Assembly (NCBI RefSeq): GCF_001183985.1 | Contig: NZ_LFZW01000001.1 | Coordinates: 683,620 to 747,619, forward strand | Reading direction: 5' to 3' | Origin: Peribacillus loiseleuriae | Lineage (GTDB): Bacteria; Bacillota; Bacilli; Bacillales; DSM-1321 | DNA: 64,000 bases | Shown: positions 9,427 through 17,571 of the stretch, piece after piece | Position numbering within the stretch: position 1 is the stretch's first letter | Layout: each line of letters starts with the position of its first letter | Program-made: the position numbers and the translations under genes | Notes under the pieces: generated by a model | Databases searched by the model: none | What the model saw: the letters and a program-made list of their open reading frames with translations, nothing else | Told to the model about the DNA's origin: nothing

Positions 9427-10203
9427 TTAAATGCAAGTGAAAGCTCCATCGATGATAAAGTCAGATCCTGTAGTAAAGCTGCTCGTGTCTCCTGCCAGAT
9501 AAACACAAATGGACTGAAGCTCTTCTGGTCTACCCATTCGGTGAAGCGGTGCCATTTCATTCCACTGTTCGATCAATGGCTGTAAGTTTGGAGAATTTAA
9601 GGTAAGTTCTGTTCCGATATATCCTGGACTGATACAATTTACCCGTACATTTCTTGTTGCCCATTCTACTGCCAGCGATTTGGTTAACTGGATGACACCT
9701 GCTTTAGATGCGTTGTACGAGCACTGTGGTTGCGGCACATTTACAATATGTCCTGACATCGAAGCCGTATTAATAATCGAACCGCCACCTTGTTTTAACA
9801 TGACTTTTCCCGCTGCTTGTGCTGTTAAAAATACACCGGTAAGATTAATATCAATGACTTTTTTCCACTGTTCATAGGTCATTTCCTCTGCTGGGACATT
9901 CATGCAGATTCCAGCATTACAAAAAGCAACATCTAAACGACCAAATGCTTTTAGGATGGTTTCGATCATGGCATCTACATCTGCTGGGTTGGTGACATCT
10001 GTCTTGATGGCAATTGACTTGATCCCATTATTTTTTTCAAGTTCTTGAGCTGTCTTTGTGGCTTCCTCAATATCCAGGTCCACAATCGCTATATCTGCTC
10101 CTGCTTCAGCAAAAGCTGTTGCTACACTTTTCCCAATACCTCTTGCTCCGCCTGTTACAAAAATCTTCTTTCCATCCAATCTCATTTTTTCAATAATCCC
10201 CAT
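9427..10203 (-). CDS. SDR-family polyol dehydrogenase
   Basis: A 258-residue classical short-chain dehydrogenase. It has the NAD(P)-binding motif VTGGARGIGKSVA, a conserved acidic residue ending beta-2 (IAIVDLD, favouring NAD), the NAG motif (CNAGICMN), and the catalytic Ser plus YxxxK in CSYNASKAG. The C-terminal GSDFIIDGAFT is the usual SDR ending. Beside a xylulokinase-like kinase and a GPH symporter, it most likely oxidises a pentitol such as D-arabitol or xylitol to D-xylulose; this is inference from context. ATG 10203 is preferred over TTG 10212 because AGGGAA sits about nine bases ahead of it. First gene of the operon, divergent from the ROK regulator. Confidence 0.87.
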   Translation of the reverse strand: MGIIEKMRLDGKKIFVTGGARGIGKSVATAFAEAGADIAIVDLDIEEATKTAQELEKNNGIKSIAIKTDVTNPADVDAMIETILKAFGRLDVAFCNAGICMNVPAEEMTYEQWKKVIDINLTGVFLTAQAAGKVMLKQGGGSIINTASMSGHIVNVPQPQCSYNASKAGVIQLTKSLAVEWATRNVRVNCISPGYIGTELTLNSPNLQPLIEQWNEMAPLHRMGRPEELQSICVYLAGDTSSFTTGSDFIIDGAFTCI

Positions 10204-10229
10204 TTTTCTCAATTCCCTTTTGTTAATTT

Positions 10230-10410
10230 ATTTTGTAAAATCATTTTATAAAATGTATTTACATAATAAAACGATTTTCTCTGCTAGTCAATATATAGAT
10301 AATTTAAAATTGGCAGATACTTTATGACAAAACTGTGATTGTATCCGTTCTTGTGATATATTTGAAGAGTTAAAGTAAATGTTTTTATAAAATTAGTTTA
10401 TATAATGGGG
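10230..10410. promoter_or_regulatory. Divergent control region with ATTTTATAAAAT sites
   Basis: The DNA between the operon and the ROK gene holds near-palindromic A+T motifs: ATTTTGTAAAAT and ATTTTATAAAAT close together at about 10231-10256, and TTTTTATAAAATT at 10382-10394. A TATAAT (10401-10406) lies next to the latter and would be the -10 box of the repressor gene. These are good candidates for ROK operators, as in xyl regulons where ROK repressors bind A+T palindromes; binding itself is inferred. Confidence 0.5.
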
Positions 10411-10420
10411 TGTTTTTTTC

Positions 10421-11545
10421 ATGGACAATAGCATCACGTTTAAAGATATAAAAAAAAGCAATTATTCATCGATTTACCACCTCATTTTTCAAAATGAGAA
10501 GCTTTCGAAACAAGAAATTGCTAATCAACTTCATTTGAGTTTACCAACGGTCACCCAGAATCTCGTTCGTTTGGAAAAGGAAAAATTGATTGAGAAGTGC
10601 GGGCAGTTTGAATCTTCTGTGGGAAGGCGTGCAACAGCTTATGCCATTTGCCCTCAGGCTCGGATTAGCATTGGGGTAGAGATTCAGAAGAGGACCGTAC
10701 AAATTCTGGCCATTGATTTGCGCGGTCATGCTTTTTTGCAAGAGAGACTAGCGATGGATTATTCCAATGAAGATCGTTATTATAAAGAGTTAAGTCAAGC
10801 TGTACAATCTTTCATCTCGTCACTCGATGTGATAGATGAGCAGGTTCTAGGTATTGGTTTTGCCGTACAAGGATTAACGTCAAATGACGGGAAAAAAATC
10901 ACATATGGAAAAATATTAATCGCTACAGGATTAGATATTGAAGTGTTTTCAAAGTATCTCCCTTATCCATGTATGTTTTTACATGATGCTAAGTGTGCGG
11001 CAACAACAGAGTTGTGGGTAAGAAATGATATTGGCGATGCAGTCTATCTATCGATTGGTCCGCACCTTGGGGGTGCGATTATCATAAATGGTCAAATTTA
11101 TATGGGGAAAGAAGGGAATAGTGGAACGGTCGAACATATGACGATTATTCCTGATGGTCCTACTTGCTACTGCGGAAAAAAAGGATGCATGGAAACGATT
11201 AGCTCTGTTCATGCACTTCTAGATGATGATGAAACATTAGATTTCTTTTTTCTACAAGTCCGTTCCAGAATTCCTGCTTATGTGAAGAGGTGGAATTCCT
11301 TTTTAGATCATTTAGCCATTTCAATCAACAATATCCATCTTGTTCTGAACAGTGAATTTATTCTAGGCGGTTATCTATCTCCTTATTTAACGGAAGATGA
11401 TATCGAAACACTTCATGAAAAAGTAAACGAAAAAACGGCATTTCCTAGCAATGACCCATTTATTTATATCAGCCGTTCACTGGCAAATGGAGTACCCATT
11501 GGTGCCGCTATCCCATTTATTCAATCATTTTTGAATGAAATTTAA
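10421..11545 (+). CDS. ROK-family transcriptional repressor (XylR/NagC type)
   Basis: A 374-residue regulator. The N-terminal winged helix covers about residues 10-75 (LSKQEIANQLHLSLPTVTQN is the recognition region, followed by LEKEKLIEKCG and a GRRA turn). The C-terminal ROK sugar-kinase-like domain has GVEIQKRTVQILAIDLRG, a degenerate DAKCAATTE where active kinases have END.N.AA.AE, GPHLGGAIIINGQ, and the zinc-binding CYCGKKGCMET. The altered kinase motif suggests sugar sensing rather than catalysis. Transcribed away from the pentitol operon, it most likely represses that operon and itself until a sugar or polyol inducer binds. Confidence 0.9.
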   Translation: MDNSITFKDIKKSNYSSIYHLIFQNEKLSKQEIANQLHLSLPTVTQNLVRLEKEKLIEKCGQFESSVGRRATAYAICPQARISIGVEIQKRTVQILAIDLRGHAFLQERLAMDYSNEDRYYKELSQAVQSFISSLDVIDEQVLGIGFAVQGLTSNDGKKITYGKILIATGLDIEVFSKYLPYPCMFLHDAKCAATTELWVRNDIGDAVYLSIGPHLGGAIIINGQIYMGKEGNSGTVEHMTIIPDGPTCYCGKKGCMETISSVHALLDDDETLDFFFLQVRSRIPAYVKRWNSFLDHLAISINNIHLVLNSEFILGGYLSPYLTEDDIETLHEKVNEKTAFPSNDPFIYISRSLANGVPIGAAIPFIQSFLNEI

Positions 11546-11722
11546 TAGATTATTTGGAAGGCATTTATGTATCTTTCTTGAATCAAAATGAAACGAGGGA
11601 ACCGTCTCTAAATAGCAATAGCATGAACTACTGAAGAGTTATTCGAAAAAGCAGAAATCACAGTTTTAAAAGAGTTGGCTATCAGATGCGATCATGCATT
11701 AGATAAGGATACAGGTGATGAC

Positions 11723-12430
11723 ATGATACATACCTACTTAGGTGAAACAATACGTTTTGAAATCAAATACAAAAATCGTACATCTATAGGGATTATAATA
11801 GACAGTTATGGAAATATTGAAGTTCAAGCTCCGAAAGGGACACCTAATGGCAGAGTACTTCAGTTATTAGAGGATAAGTGGGATCTTATTCAGCAAAAAT
11901 TAAAAGAAATGAGGGATAGGCTGCAAGGACCACAGAAAAAGGTCTATGAGTATGGTGAGAGTTTTCTTTATATGGGAAAGACCTATCCAATAGAGATCTT
12001 TCAAGATATAAATATAACGCAAGACCATGTAGTGTTTAAAGAAGAAAAGTTACATATTTATGTAAAGCGGTCTGACACTGAAAAAATAAGACAAGCTTTA
12101 AAACGATTTTATTACCAGCAGTGTAAGGATCTAGTGGAGAAGAGCATATCTTCCTATCAGCGGAATTTCAAAACAAAACCAGGTCCTGTTCGTATTACGG
12201 ATAGTAAAACTACCTGGGGCACCTGTGATTCAAAACGGCAGTTAACGTTTAATTGGAGACTGGCAATGGCACCACGGGAGGTAATCGACTATGTAGTCGT
12301 TCATGAAATGTGCCATATGGTTCATATGAATCACGACCGATCCTTCTGGCGCCTTGTTGGAAAAATGATGCCTGATTATAAGGAAAAGGAAAGCTGGCTG
12401 ACTTTATCAGGATGGAAAATGACCATCTAG
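11723..12430 (+). CDS. YgjP-like (DUF45/WLM) zinc metallopeptidase
   Basis: A 235-residue protein. The C-terminal half has the zinc motif VVHEMCHMVHMNHDRSFW: HExxH with a third His eight residues beyond, the signature of the DUF45/YgjP family in the M48-like gluzincin group. The upstream RITDSKTTWGTCDSKRQLTF and LAMAPREVIDYV are also family hallmarks. ATG 11723 is used because GGTGATGAC precedes it and homology begins at MIHTYLGETIRFEI; the open frame extends 16 codons further without similarity. Related proteins are present in most bacteria; the physiological substrate is poorly known. It is monocistronic here. Confidence 0.85.
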   Translation: MIHTYLGETIRFEIKYKNRTSIGIIIDSYGNIEVQAPKGTPNGRVLQLLEDKWDLIQQKLKEMRDRLQGPQKKVYEYGESFLYMGKTYPIEIFQDINITQDHVVFKEEKLHIYVKRSDTEKIRQALKRFYYQQCKDLVEKSISSYQRNFKTKPGPVRITDSKTTWGTCDSKRQLTFNWRLAMAPREVIDYVVVHEMCHMVHMNHDRSFWRLVGKMMPDYKEKESWLTLSGWKMTI

Positions 12431-12489
12431 TAGTCCATTTAGCTAGTTACAAAATGCAAATGAACAAGTTAATCATGTGGATAGGAATA

Positions 12490-12549
12490 ACTCACCAGCA
12501 TCCCTAGTCCACATACACTCAACACATGTGGAGTGTTGTGTGTTGCTTA
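12490..12549. repeat. Dispersed repeat R2, copy 1
   Basis: Begins ACTCACCAGCATCC, then ACATACACTC and the palindrome-like ACACATGTGGAGTGTTG. Related copies: 12871, 17328, 19167, 33864, 42031 and 51950. Confidence 0.75.
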
Positions 12550-12870
12550 CATCGAATTTGTAATTAACCAATAAACTCACTATGCAGTCACAATAAACAT
12601 TTCTGATTTATCTTTCGAGTGAGAAAAAAGATTTCGTAAAAAAGACAGGGCAACCTACGGGGGATGCCTTTTTGTTTTTTGTAGACTCGGAAAACCTTAT
12701 TCGAATTCAAGAAAAAGCGTGAAAAAAGGTGGGGAAAAAGAGCCGAAGAATGATTCCATTGGGGCAATGTAATGCTTGTGTGATACAAAGGCACAAGGTG
12801 AATCTATTGGGTAATAATTTAACAAAGAGTTATTTTTTTGGCTGTTGTTACTTTCTATTATTAGAACACC

Positions 12871-12910
12871 CACCAACATCCATGTGTTTCCACATACACT
12901 CCGCACCTGT
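12871..12910. repeat. Dispersed repeat R2, copy 2
   Basis: CACCAACATCCATGTG followed by CCACATACACTCCGCAC; the distal ACATGTGGAGTG arm is degraded. Confidence 0.6.
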
Positions 12911-13132
12911 AACTGTAGTAGTACTACGCCCCTGAACTAAGTCTCCAACGTAATGAGGGTTAGGTAAGATTAGTTTAATCGTGGAATCATTCCACTTAAC
13001 ACCGGCAATCAAGTAGTTATTTATAGGGGATTTTCAGAAGTTTCGCGACTTTTTGGAGGCCTTTATTTCAAGGAATCGCAGAGAATAAAACTTCATTTTA
13101 CCTCGAAATAAAATGTGTTGTCAATAAGAAAT

Positions 13133-13160
13133 TTGTAATATTTTCAAAAAATGTTATAAT
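13133..13160 (+). promoter_or_regulatory. Sigma-A-like promoter
   Basis: TTGTAA (13133-13138) and a perfect TATAAT (13155-13160), spaced 16 bp. It would give a leader of about 200 nt before the next gene. Confidence 0.55.
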
Positions 13161-13368
13161 AGTCTTACAATTGTTTTTTCAATCGTATTCCGAATTCCGC
13201 TGTATTTTTTTGCAGATAGAATTATGGATACGTTTTTTTAATCTCCTTTTTTAAACCGAAGAAAAATACAAATAGTTGTGTGAGCTTTAAAGGAAGTTAG
13301 TTGAATAAAATTATCAATTTACTATCTAATAGTAACCGAGTTTTTATTCTACAAGGAGGACTAGAATA

Positions 13369-14223
13369 ATGAATCTAATCAATGAGAAAGTTACACACGA
13401 GCGCTTTGGCATGGGTAGTATAGTTAACCATAATGATTCTAGTATTGAAATACATTTCGCATCGGAAAATAAAAAGTTTGTTTTCCCCGATGTATTTGGA
13501 AAGCACCTAAAACTGCATGATAAAAATGTTGCTAATTCACTCGAAAAAATTATACAAAAAAAGGAAATGGAACGACAGGAGGAAGAATGGAAGAAGGAAG
13601 AGGAAAAAAAACTACAAAGAAAAAACCAGGAACTTCGCTTGGAACATGAAAAACTTATGAAAGATCATAAACTTCATACCGAATCACAAATGGTTTTTTG
13701 GTGTGACACAGAAGAACAGAATAGTTCTTTTTCAGAGTGGAAGGTTTTTTCAGGCGTAATAAAAAGTGGTAATAACAAGGGAAAGCCAAACAAACCCATC
13801 CGCTTGCACCAAAATAGCGCTGTCCTGTTAACAGCAATAGATTCCAGCATGCCTGAAAAGGACAGACGTATCTTAGGTGTCTATATGGTGAATGAAGATT
13901 TTATCGGTAAGCTTTGTGAAGATGGATACATTCCTGCTCATTCAAAATACAGACTCCAACTTACAGAACAGGAATCGGATCAGATGCTTTTCTGGGAATA
14001 TTATGTAAATGAAAAATCCCCCCAAAAAATGACATGGAATACAGGTAAATACCGTTATTTTGATAATTCATGGATGGCTCAAATTTTGCTTGATATAGTT
14101 TCGTTGAAAAGTGACCCAAAGGAACGAGAGCTGGCACAACAATTTTTTGAACATTTTTGTAAAATGAATCAGATAACAGATCAAGAGTTACCAAAGCCTA
14201 ATGGCACATTAATGCGTATTTAG
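13369..14223 (+). CDS. Unknown protein with Tudor-like N-terminus and coiled coil
   Basis: A 284-residue protein behind an excellent ribosome binding site (AAGGAGGACTAGAATA). Residues 1-50 (VTHERFGMGSIVNHNDSSIE, then KFVFPDVFG) resemble the small SH3/Tudor-like module found at the C-terminus of UvrD-type helicases. Residues about 60-105 are a highly charged coiled coil of Lys, Glu and Arg. The C-terminal 180 residues (SQMVFWCDTEEQNSSFSEW onward) contain many aromatic residues, and I do not recognise a family. It stands alone, with a terminator 120 bp downstream. A nucleic-acid-associated role is a guess based only on the N-terminal motif. Confidence 0.75.
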   Translation: MNLINEKVTHERFGMGSIVNHNDSSIEIHFASENKKFVFPDVFGKHLKLHDKNVANSLEKIIQKKEMERQEEEWKKEEEKKLQRKNQELRLEHEKLMKDHKLHTESQMVFWCDTEEQNSSFSEWKVFSGVIKSGNNKGKPNKPIRLHQNSAVLLTAIDSSMPEKDRRILGVYMVNEDFIGKLCEDGYIPAHSKYRLQLTEQESDQMLFWEYYVNEKSPQKMTWNTGKYRYFDNSWMAQILLDIVSLKSDPKERELAQQFFEHFCKMNQITDQELPKPNGTLMRI

Positions 14224-14343
14224 ACGTTAGCCCAAAGATAATAAGAATGACAGGGGACTGACACATTTTCCCCACCCAACACTAATGGCGAACAGTGCCT
14301 GGCTATTGTAAAGCGGTCGCGTGGTTGAAGTTGGTATAATAGA

Positions 14344-14392
14344 AAAGCAGATGATATAGAAAAAATCTATACCATCTGTTTTTTTGTTTATA
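14344..14392 (+). terminator. Rho-independent terminator
   Basis: Hairpin AGATGATATAGA / TCTATACCATCT with an AAAAA loop, followed by GTTTTTTTG. It ends the transcript of the unknown protein at 13369. Confidence 0.85.
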
Positions 14393-14600
14393 AAAATACC
14401 ATTTAGGACCGATTTTCGTTAAAATAAATATTGTCGAATTTCACAATAGTTTTTCACAAATAATAAATGTCCAAATGTACTTGTGTTTGATAATAAGTTA
14501 TTAAGCATGATATAAGTGTAAAAGAAGTGGAACATTTGGCTTTCTATTTTTTGACCGAGAGTTTGAAGTTGTATCCATAGTGAGAGGATTTGAGTTTGAA

Positions 14601-15563
14601 ATGATAGATAATTTTTGGCGTGATTTACCACGACCATTTTTTGTACTTGCACCAATGGAAGATGTGACAGATGTTGTTTTTCGTCACGTAGTAAGTAAAG
14701 CCGGTCGACCGGATGTATTTTTCACAGAGTTTACAAACTCGGATAGCTATTGTCATCCAGAGGGCATGAAAAGTGTGCGTGGCCGTTTGACTTTTACAGA
14801 AGATGAACAGCCAATGGTGGCGCATATTTGGGGGGATAATCCCGAATATTTCCGTCAAATGAGTATTGGCATGGCAGAGCTAGGATTTAAAGGCATCGAT
14901 ATTAATATGGGCTGTCCTGTACCGAATGTGACATCGAGAGGGAAAGGTAGTGGCCTTATTCTGCGTCCAGACGTTGCGGCAGAACTTATTCAAGCAGCAA
15001 AAGCGGGAGGACTGCCTGTCAGCGTGAAAACACGACTTGGCGATAAGGATGTAAATGAGTGGGAGGAGTGGCTAACGCATATTTTAAAACAAGATATTGC
15101 GAACCTTTCTATTCATTTACGTACAAGAAAGGAAATGAGCCAAGTAGATGCGCATTGGGAGCTAATTCCGGAAATCAAAAAATTACGTGACCGTATCGCA
15201 CCAAATACGCTACTAACAATCAATGGAGACATTCCTGACCGTCAAACTGGGCTGCAGCTTGCTGAACAATATGGTATTGATGGCGTTATGATCGGGCGAG
15301 GTATTTTTAAAAATCCTTTTGCTTTTGAAAAAGAGCCAAAAGAGCATAGCAGTAAAGAATATCTTGATCTTTTAAGACTGCAGCTTGATCTTCAAGATCA
15401 ATATGCGGAAGTACTGCCACGTTCAATCACAGGGCTTCATCGCTTTTTCAAAATTTATGTCAAAGGATTCCGTGGAGCTGGTGAATTAAGAAATCAATTG
15501 ATGAACACGAAATCAACAGATGAAGTGCGTGCATTGCTTGATAACTTTGGAAAAGAATGTTGA
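14601..15563 (+). CDS. dus: tRNA-dihydrouridine synthase
   Basis: A 320-residue FMN enzyme of the Dus family, which reduces uridine in tRNA D-loops. It opens with [18 protein letters not shown] (FMN-binding beta-1), then [20 protein letters not shown] with the catalytic cysteine in GCP, the VSVKTRLG segment, IHLRTR, and [14 protein letters not shown] at the C-terminus. NGDIPD and [13 protein letters not shown] complete the phosphate-binding region. ATG 14601 is used because AGAGGAT precedes it and homology begins at IDNFWRDLP; a GTG seven codons upstream (14580) is less likely. Monocistronic, closed by a terminator at 15600. Exact target uridine not assignable. Confidence 0.92.
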   Translation: MIDNFWRDLPRPFFVLAPMEDVTDVVFRHVVSKAGRPDVFFTEFTNSDSYCHPEGMKSVRGRLTFTEDEQPMVAHIWGDNPEYFRQMSIGMAELGFKGIDINMGCPVPNVTSRGKGSGLILRPDVAAELIQAAKAGGLPVSVKTRLGDKDVNEWEEWLTHILKQDIANLSIHLRTRKEMSQVDAHWELIPEIKKLRDRIAPNTLLTINGDIPDRQTGLQLAEQYGIDGVMIGRGIFKNPFAFEKEPKEHSSKEYLDLLRLQLDLQDQYAEVLPRSITGLHRFFKIYVKGFRGAGELRNQLMNTKSTDEVRALLDNFGKEC

Positions 15564-15598
15564 TGGGACGGGGCATTAAACAGTTCAATTAAAATTGC

Positions 15599-15641
15599 TT
15601 AAACCTAATCAAAATAATCTTATTTGGTTAGGTTTTTTTAA
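15599..15641 (+). terminator. Terminator of dus
   Basis: Hairpin AACCTAATCAAA / TTTGGTTAGGTT followed by TTTTTT. Confidence 0.88.
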
Positions 15642-15665
15642 TCCATTTAAGTTAAGTGCTTTTTG

Positions 15666-15695
15666 TTGAAAATGGGAACGAATGTTTGGTATGGT
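15666..15695 (+). promoter_or_regulatory. tnpB promoter with LexA-like box
   Basis: TTGAAA (15666-15671) and TATGGT (15690-15695), spaced 18 bp. Between them lies GAACGAATGTTTG (15676-15688), which fits the Bacillus SOS consensus GAAC-N4-GTTYG, so LexA would cover the spacer. The motif is seen; regulation by LexA is inferred. A strong ribosome binding site (AAAGGAGGTGAAAGA) follows. Confidence 0.55.
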
Positions 15696-15718
15696 GTTGG
15701 TAGAAAGGAGGTGAAAGA

Positions 15719-17122
15719 ATGATTTACAGTCGAAAAATTAAACTTATGACAAAAAAAGAACAAGAATTACAATTAGATGGTCAATCCAAAATGTGTAATT
15801 GGTTGTATAATCAACTATTTGAATTCGTTGAAGAAGATTATATAAATGGAAACTCTAGAAAATTACTAAATGGAAGAAATTTAAGGAATGAAGTTCCTAA
15901 AATAAAGCAAGAATCGCCCTTTTTGTACAAAGTTCACTCATCCCCTTTGAAGAATGCAGCTATTCGCTTGAAAGATGCATATGATCGGTTTTTTGATAAA
16001 AAATTAGACAACCAAAAACCTCATTATCGGTCATGGAAAAAGAAATGGTTTTCTTTGTATTATGATGAGCCAAATAAAGGTTTCAAATTACTTGAAGATA
16101 GGAAACTATCTATTTCTTTTGGGAAACTGTCAGACGCAGAATATACAGAAATGAAGAAAAAAGACAAGAAGACGAAAAAACAAATTTCTATTGTTGTTTC
16201 TTTATCAGAACCGTTCGTACCTAGAGAAAACGAAGTCATAAAAACTCTACAAATTACAAAGGATATTGGCGGTTATTACGCTGTATTTACCGTTGAAAAT
16301 CGTAAAGAAGAAAGGAAAGTAGATGAACAAAGTTTTATTGTTTTGGACCCAAATCATAAGAATTTGGCTGTTGGAATCGACCACGTGGGTCGTTCTTATG
16401 AACTCAAATCCTTATCATCAAAGTTAAAATATTGGGATAAACGCATTGATCAGATCAAGTCAAAACGGGATAAATGTCAAAAACTTTCTCGATTAATCGT
16501 TACACCGAACACAGAATATTGGAAACCCAGTAAACGTTGGAATGATTTGAATCGAGCATTAGAAAAAGCTGAACTCACTCGACGAGAACAAATGAAGCAA
16601 GAGTTGTACAGCTTTGCTCATTATCTAAGCCATAAATATGACCATATTTTAATTGGTGATTATGTACCGACTCCGGATTTGGCAGAATACGGTTCAATGA
16701 GACGTGCGATGTTGAATCAAACACCGGTTGGTCAGTTCAGAAAAATTCTTGAATGGGTCCAAGAAAAGAATCACAAGTACTATACAAAGGTAGATGAAAC
16801 AAACACAACAAAGGAATGTTGTATTTGTGGTCACATGAAAAAGAAGGAGCCTGATGTTCGCATTTTTATGTGTGAAAAATGCAACACAACGATGTATCGC
16901 GACTTAAACAGTGCGGTGAATATGGCGAAAAAAGAAAGAAAGTTATTGCCTTGCTTGGGCTATGTAGGGGTGGAACACCCTACATATACAGTATGGTGGG
17001 ATTGGAAACGTCAAAAAATTGTACGTGGAAAGTTTCGTCAACTGGCTGGTGTAAATAAGTCACCAGGTCAAAACAAAGAGAATTCTTCGCCACAAGAAGA
17101 GTTCCTCCTAAATCTTATCTAA
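15719..17122 (+). CDS. tnpB: TnpB-family RNA-guided nuclease, solitary
   Basis: A 467-residue IS200/IS605-type TnpB. The RuvC-I Asp is D210 (VLDPNHKN), the RuvC-III Asp is D395 (YRDLNSAVNMA), and a zinc finger is formed by C367-x2-C370 and C385-x2-C388. The RuvC-II segment reads ILIGDYVP (about 310-317), with Gly where the catalytic Glu of the EDL motif normally sits, so the third carboxylate must come from elsewhere (D314 or a rearranged Glu) or activity is lost. The C-terminus is extended past the zinc finger (GYVGVEHPTYTVWWDWKR). TnpB uses a guide RNA from the element's right end to cut DNA at the empty donor site. No tnpA or IS607 recombinase adjoins, so it is a lone copy. The frame is intact. 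Confidence 0.88.
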   Translation: MIYSRKIKLMTKKEQELQLDGQSKMCNWLYNQLFEFVEEDYINGNSRKLLNGRNLRNEVPKIKQESPFLYKVHSSPLKNAAIRLKDAYDRFFDKKLDNQKPHYRSWKKKWFSLYYDEPNKGFKLLEDRKLSISFGKLSDAEYTEMKKKDKKTKKQISIVVSLSEPFVPRENEVIKTLQITKDIGGYYAVFTVENRKEERKVDEQSFIVLDPNHKNLAVGIDHVGRSYELKSLSSKLKYWDKRIDQIKSKRDKCQKLSRLIVTPNTEYWKPSKRWNDLNRALEKAELTRREQMKQELYSFAHYLSHKYDHILIGDYVPTPDLAEYGSMRRAMLNQTPVGQFRKILEWVQEKNHKYYTKVDETNTTKECCICGHMKKKEPDVRIFMCEKCNTTMYRDLNSAVNMAKKERKLLPCLGYVGVEHPTYTVWWDWKRQKIVRGKFRQLAGVNKSPGQNKENSSPQEEFLLNLI

Positions 17123-17571
17123 GGTTGAATAACTTTGGGTAATTTTAATTAATTTAGGGAAAGCGGACAGTGAAATGATGTAACTCTCAAAAAGTTAGAG
17201 AAAAAATGAATCATATCAACTTATGTGTACTTATTTTATTCAGTTTCAAGTTCCTTTGCGACCGGCAACTTTTGTTTTGATAAAGTCTGTTTTCTGAAAG
17301 AAAAAGGTCTTAAGAATGTAATAAACCCACCAGCATCCTTGTGTATCTCGCAGCTCATTTTAAAAGAAGGCAACTAACCCTTGTGGGTGTTGCCTATTAA
17401 CGTTTCCTGCAACGTATGAACACTTCCATTTGACTGACCCGAGTATAAACTGTAGCGTTACAACTCAGGGGCTAAGGCACCATTTTTTCGTTATTGATAA
17501 AGTAAAATTGACAGTTTAGATACTTTACCCGTAAAGTTGCTTATTATGCAGATTGAAACGGAGGAGAACAG
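17123..17571. other. Region after tnpB: possible guide-RNA end plus repeat
   Basis: The first 100 bp or so after the tnpB stop would hold the element's right end and the 3' part of its guide RNA, if functional; I cannot define the end. The rest contains repeat R2 copy 3. A GGAGGAGAACAG site precedes the channel gene. Confidence 0.4.
17328..17412. repeat. Dispersed repeat R2, copy 3, with hairpin tail
   Basis: CCACCAGCATCC is followed by CAGCTCATTTTAAAAGAAGG, then a hairpin GGCAACTAACCC...GGGTGTTGCC and CCTGCAACG. The same order occurs at 19167-19284, so the two share a longer element. Confidence 0.7.

Larger units (their letters stand above)
12431..13132. other. Gene-free stretch with dispersed repeats
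   Basis: About 700 bp without a supportable gene. It contains two copies of the CACCAGCATCC/ACATGTGGAGTG repeat (12490-12549 and 12871-12910) and a loose hairpin around GGGCAACC...GGATGCC (12646-12667) followed by T5, resembling the hairpin part of the repeats at 17328 and 19167. Short frames on both strands overlap these repeats and lack ribosome binding sites. Confidence 0.6.

Noticed and set aside
9399-9560. 54-codon N-terminal extension of the FGGY kinase
   Set aside because: It overlaps the dehydrogenase gene in another frame, and the kinase motif plus ribosome binding site fit ATG 9398.
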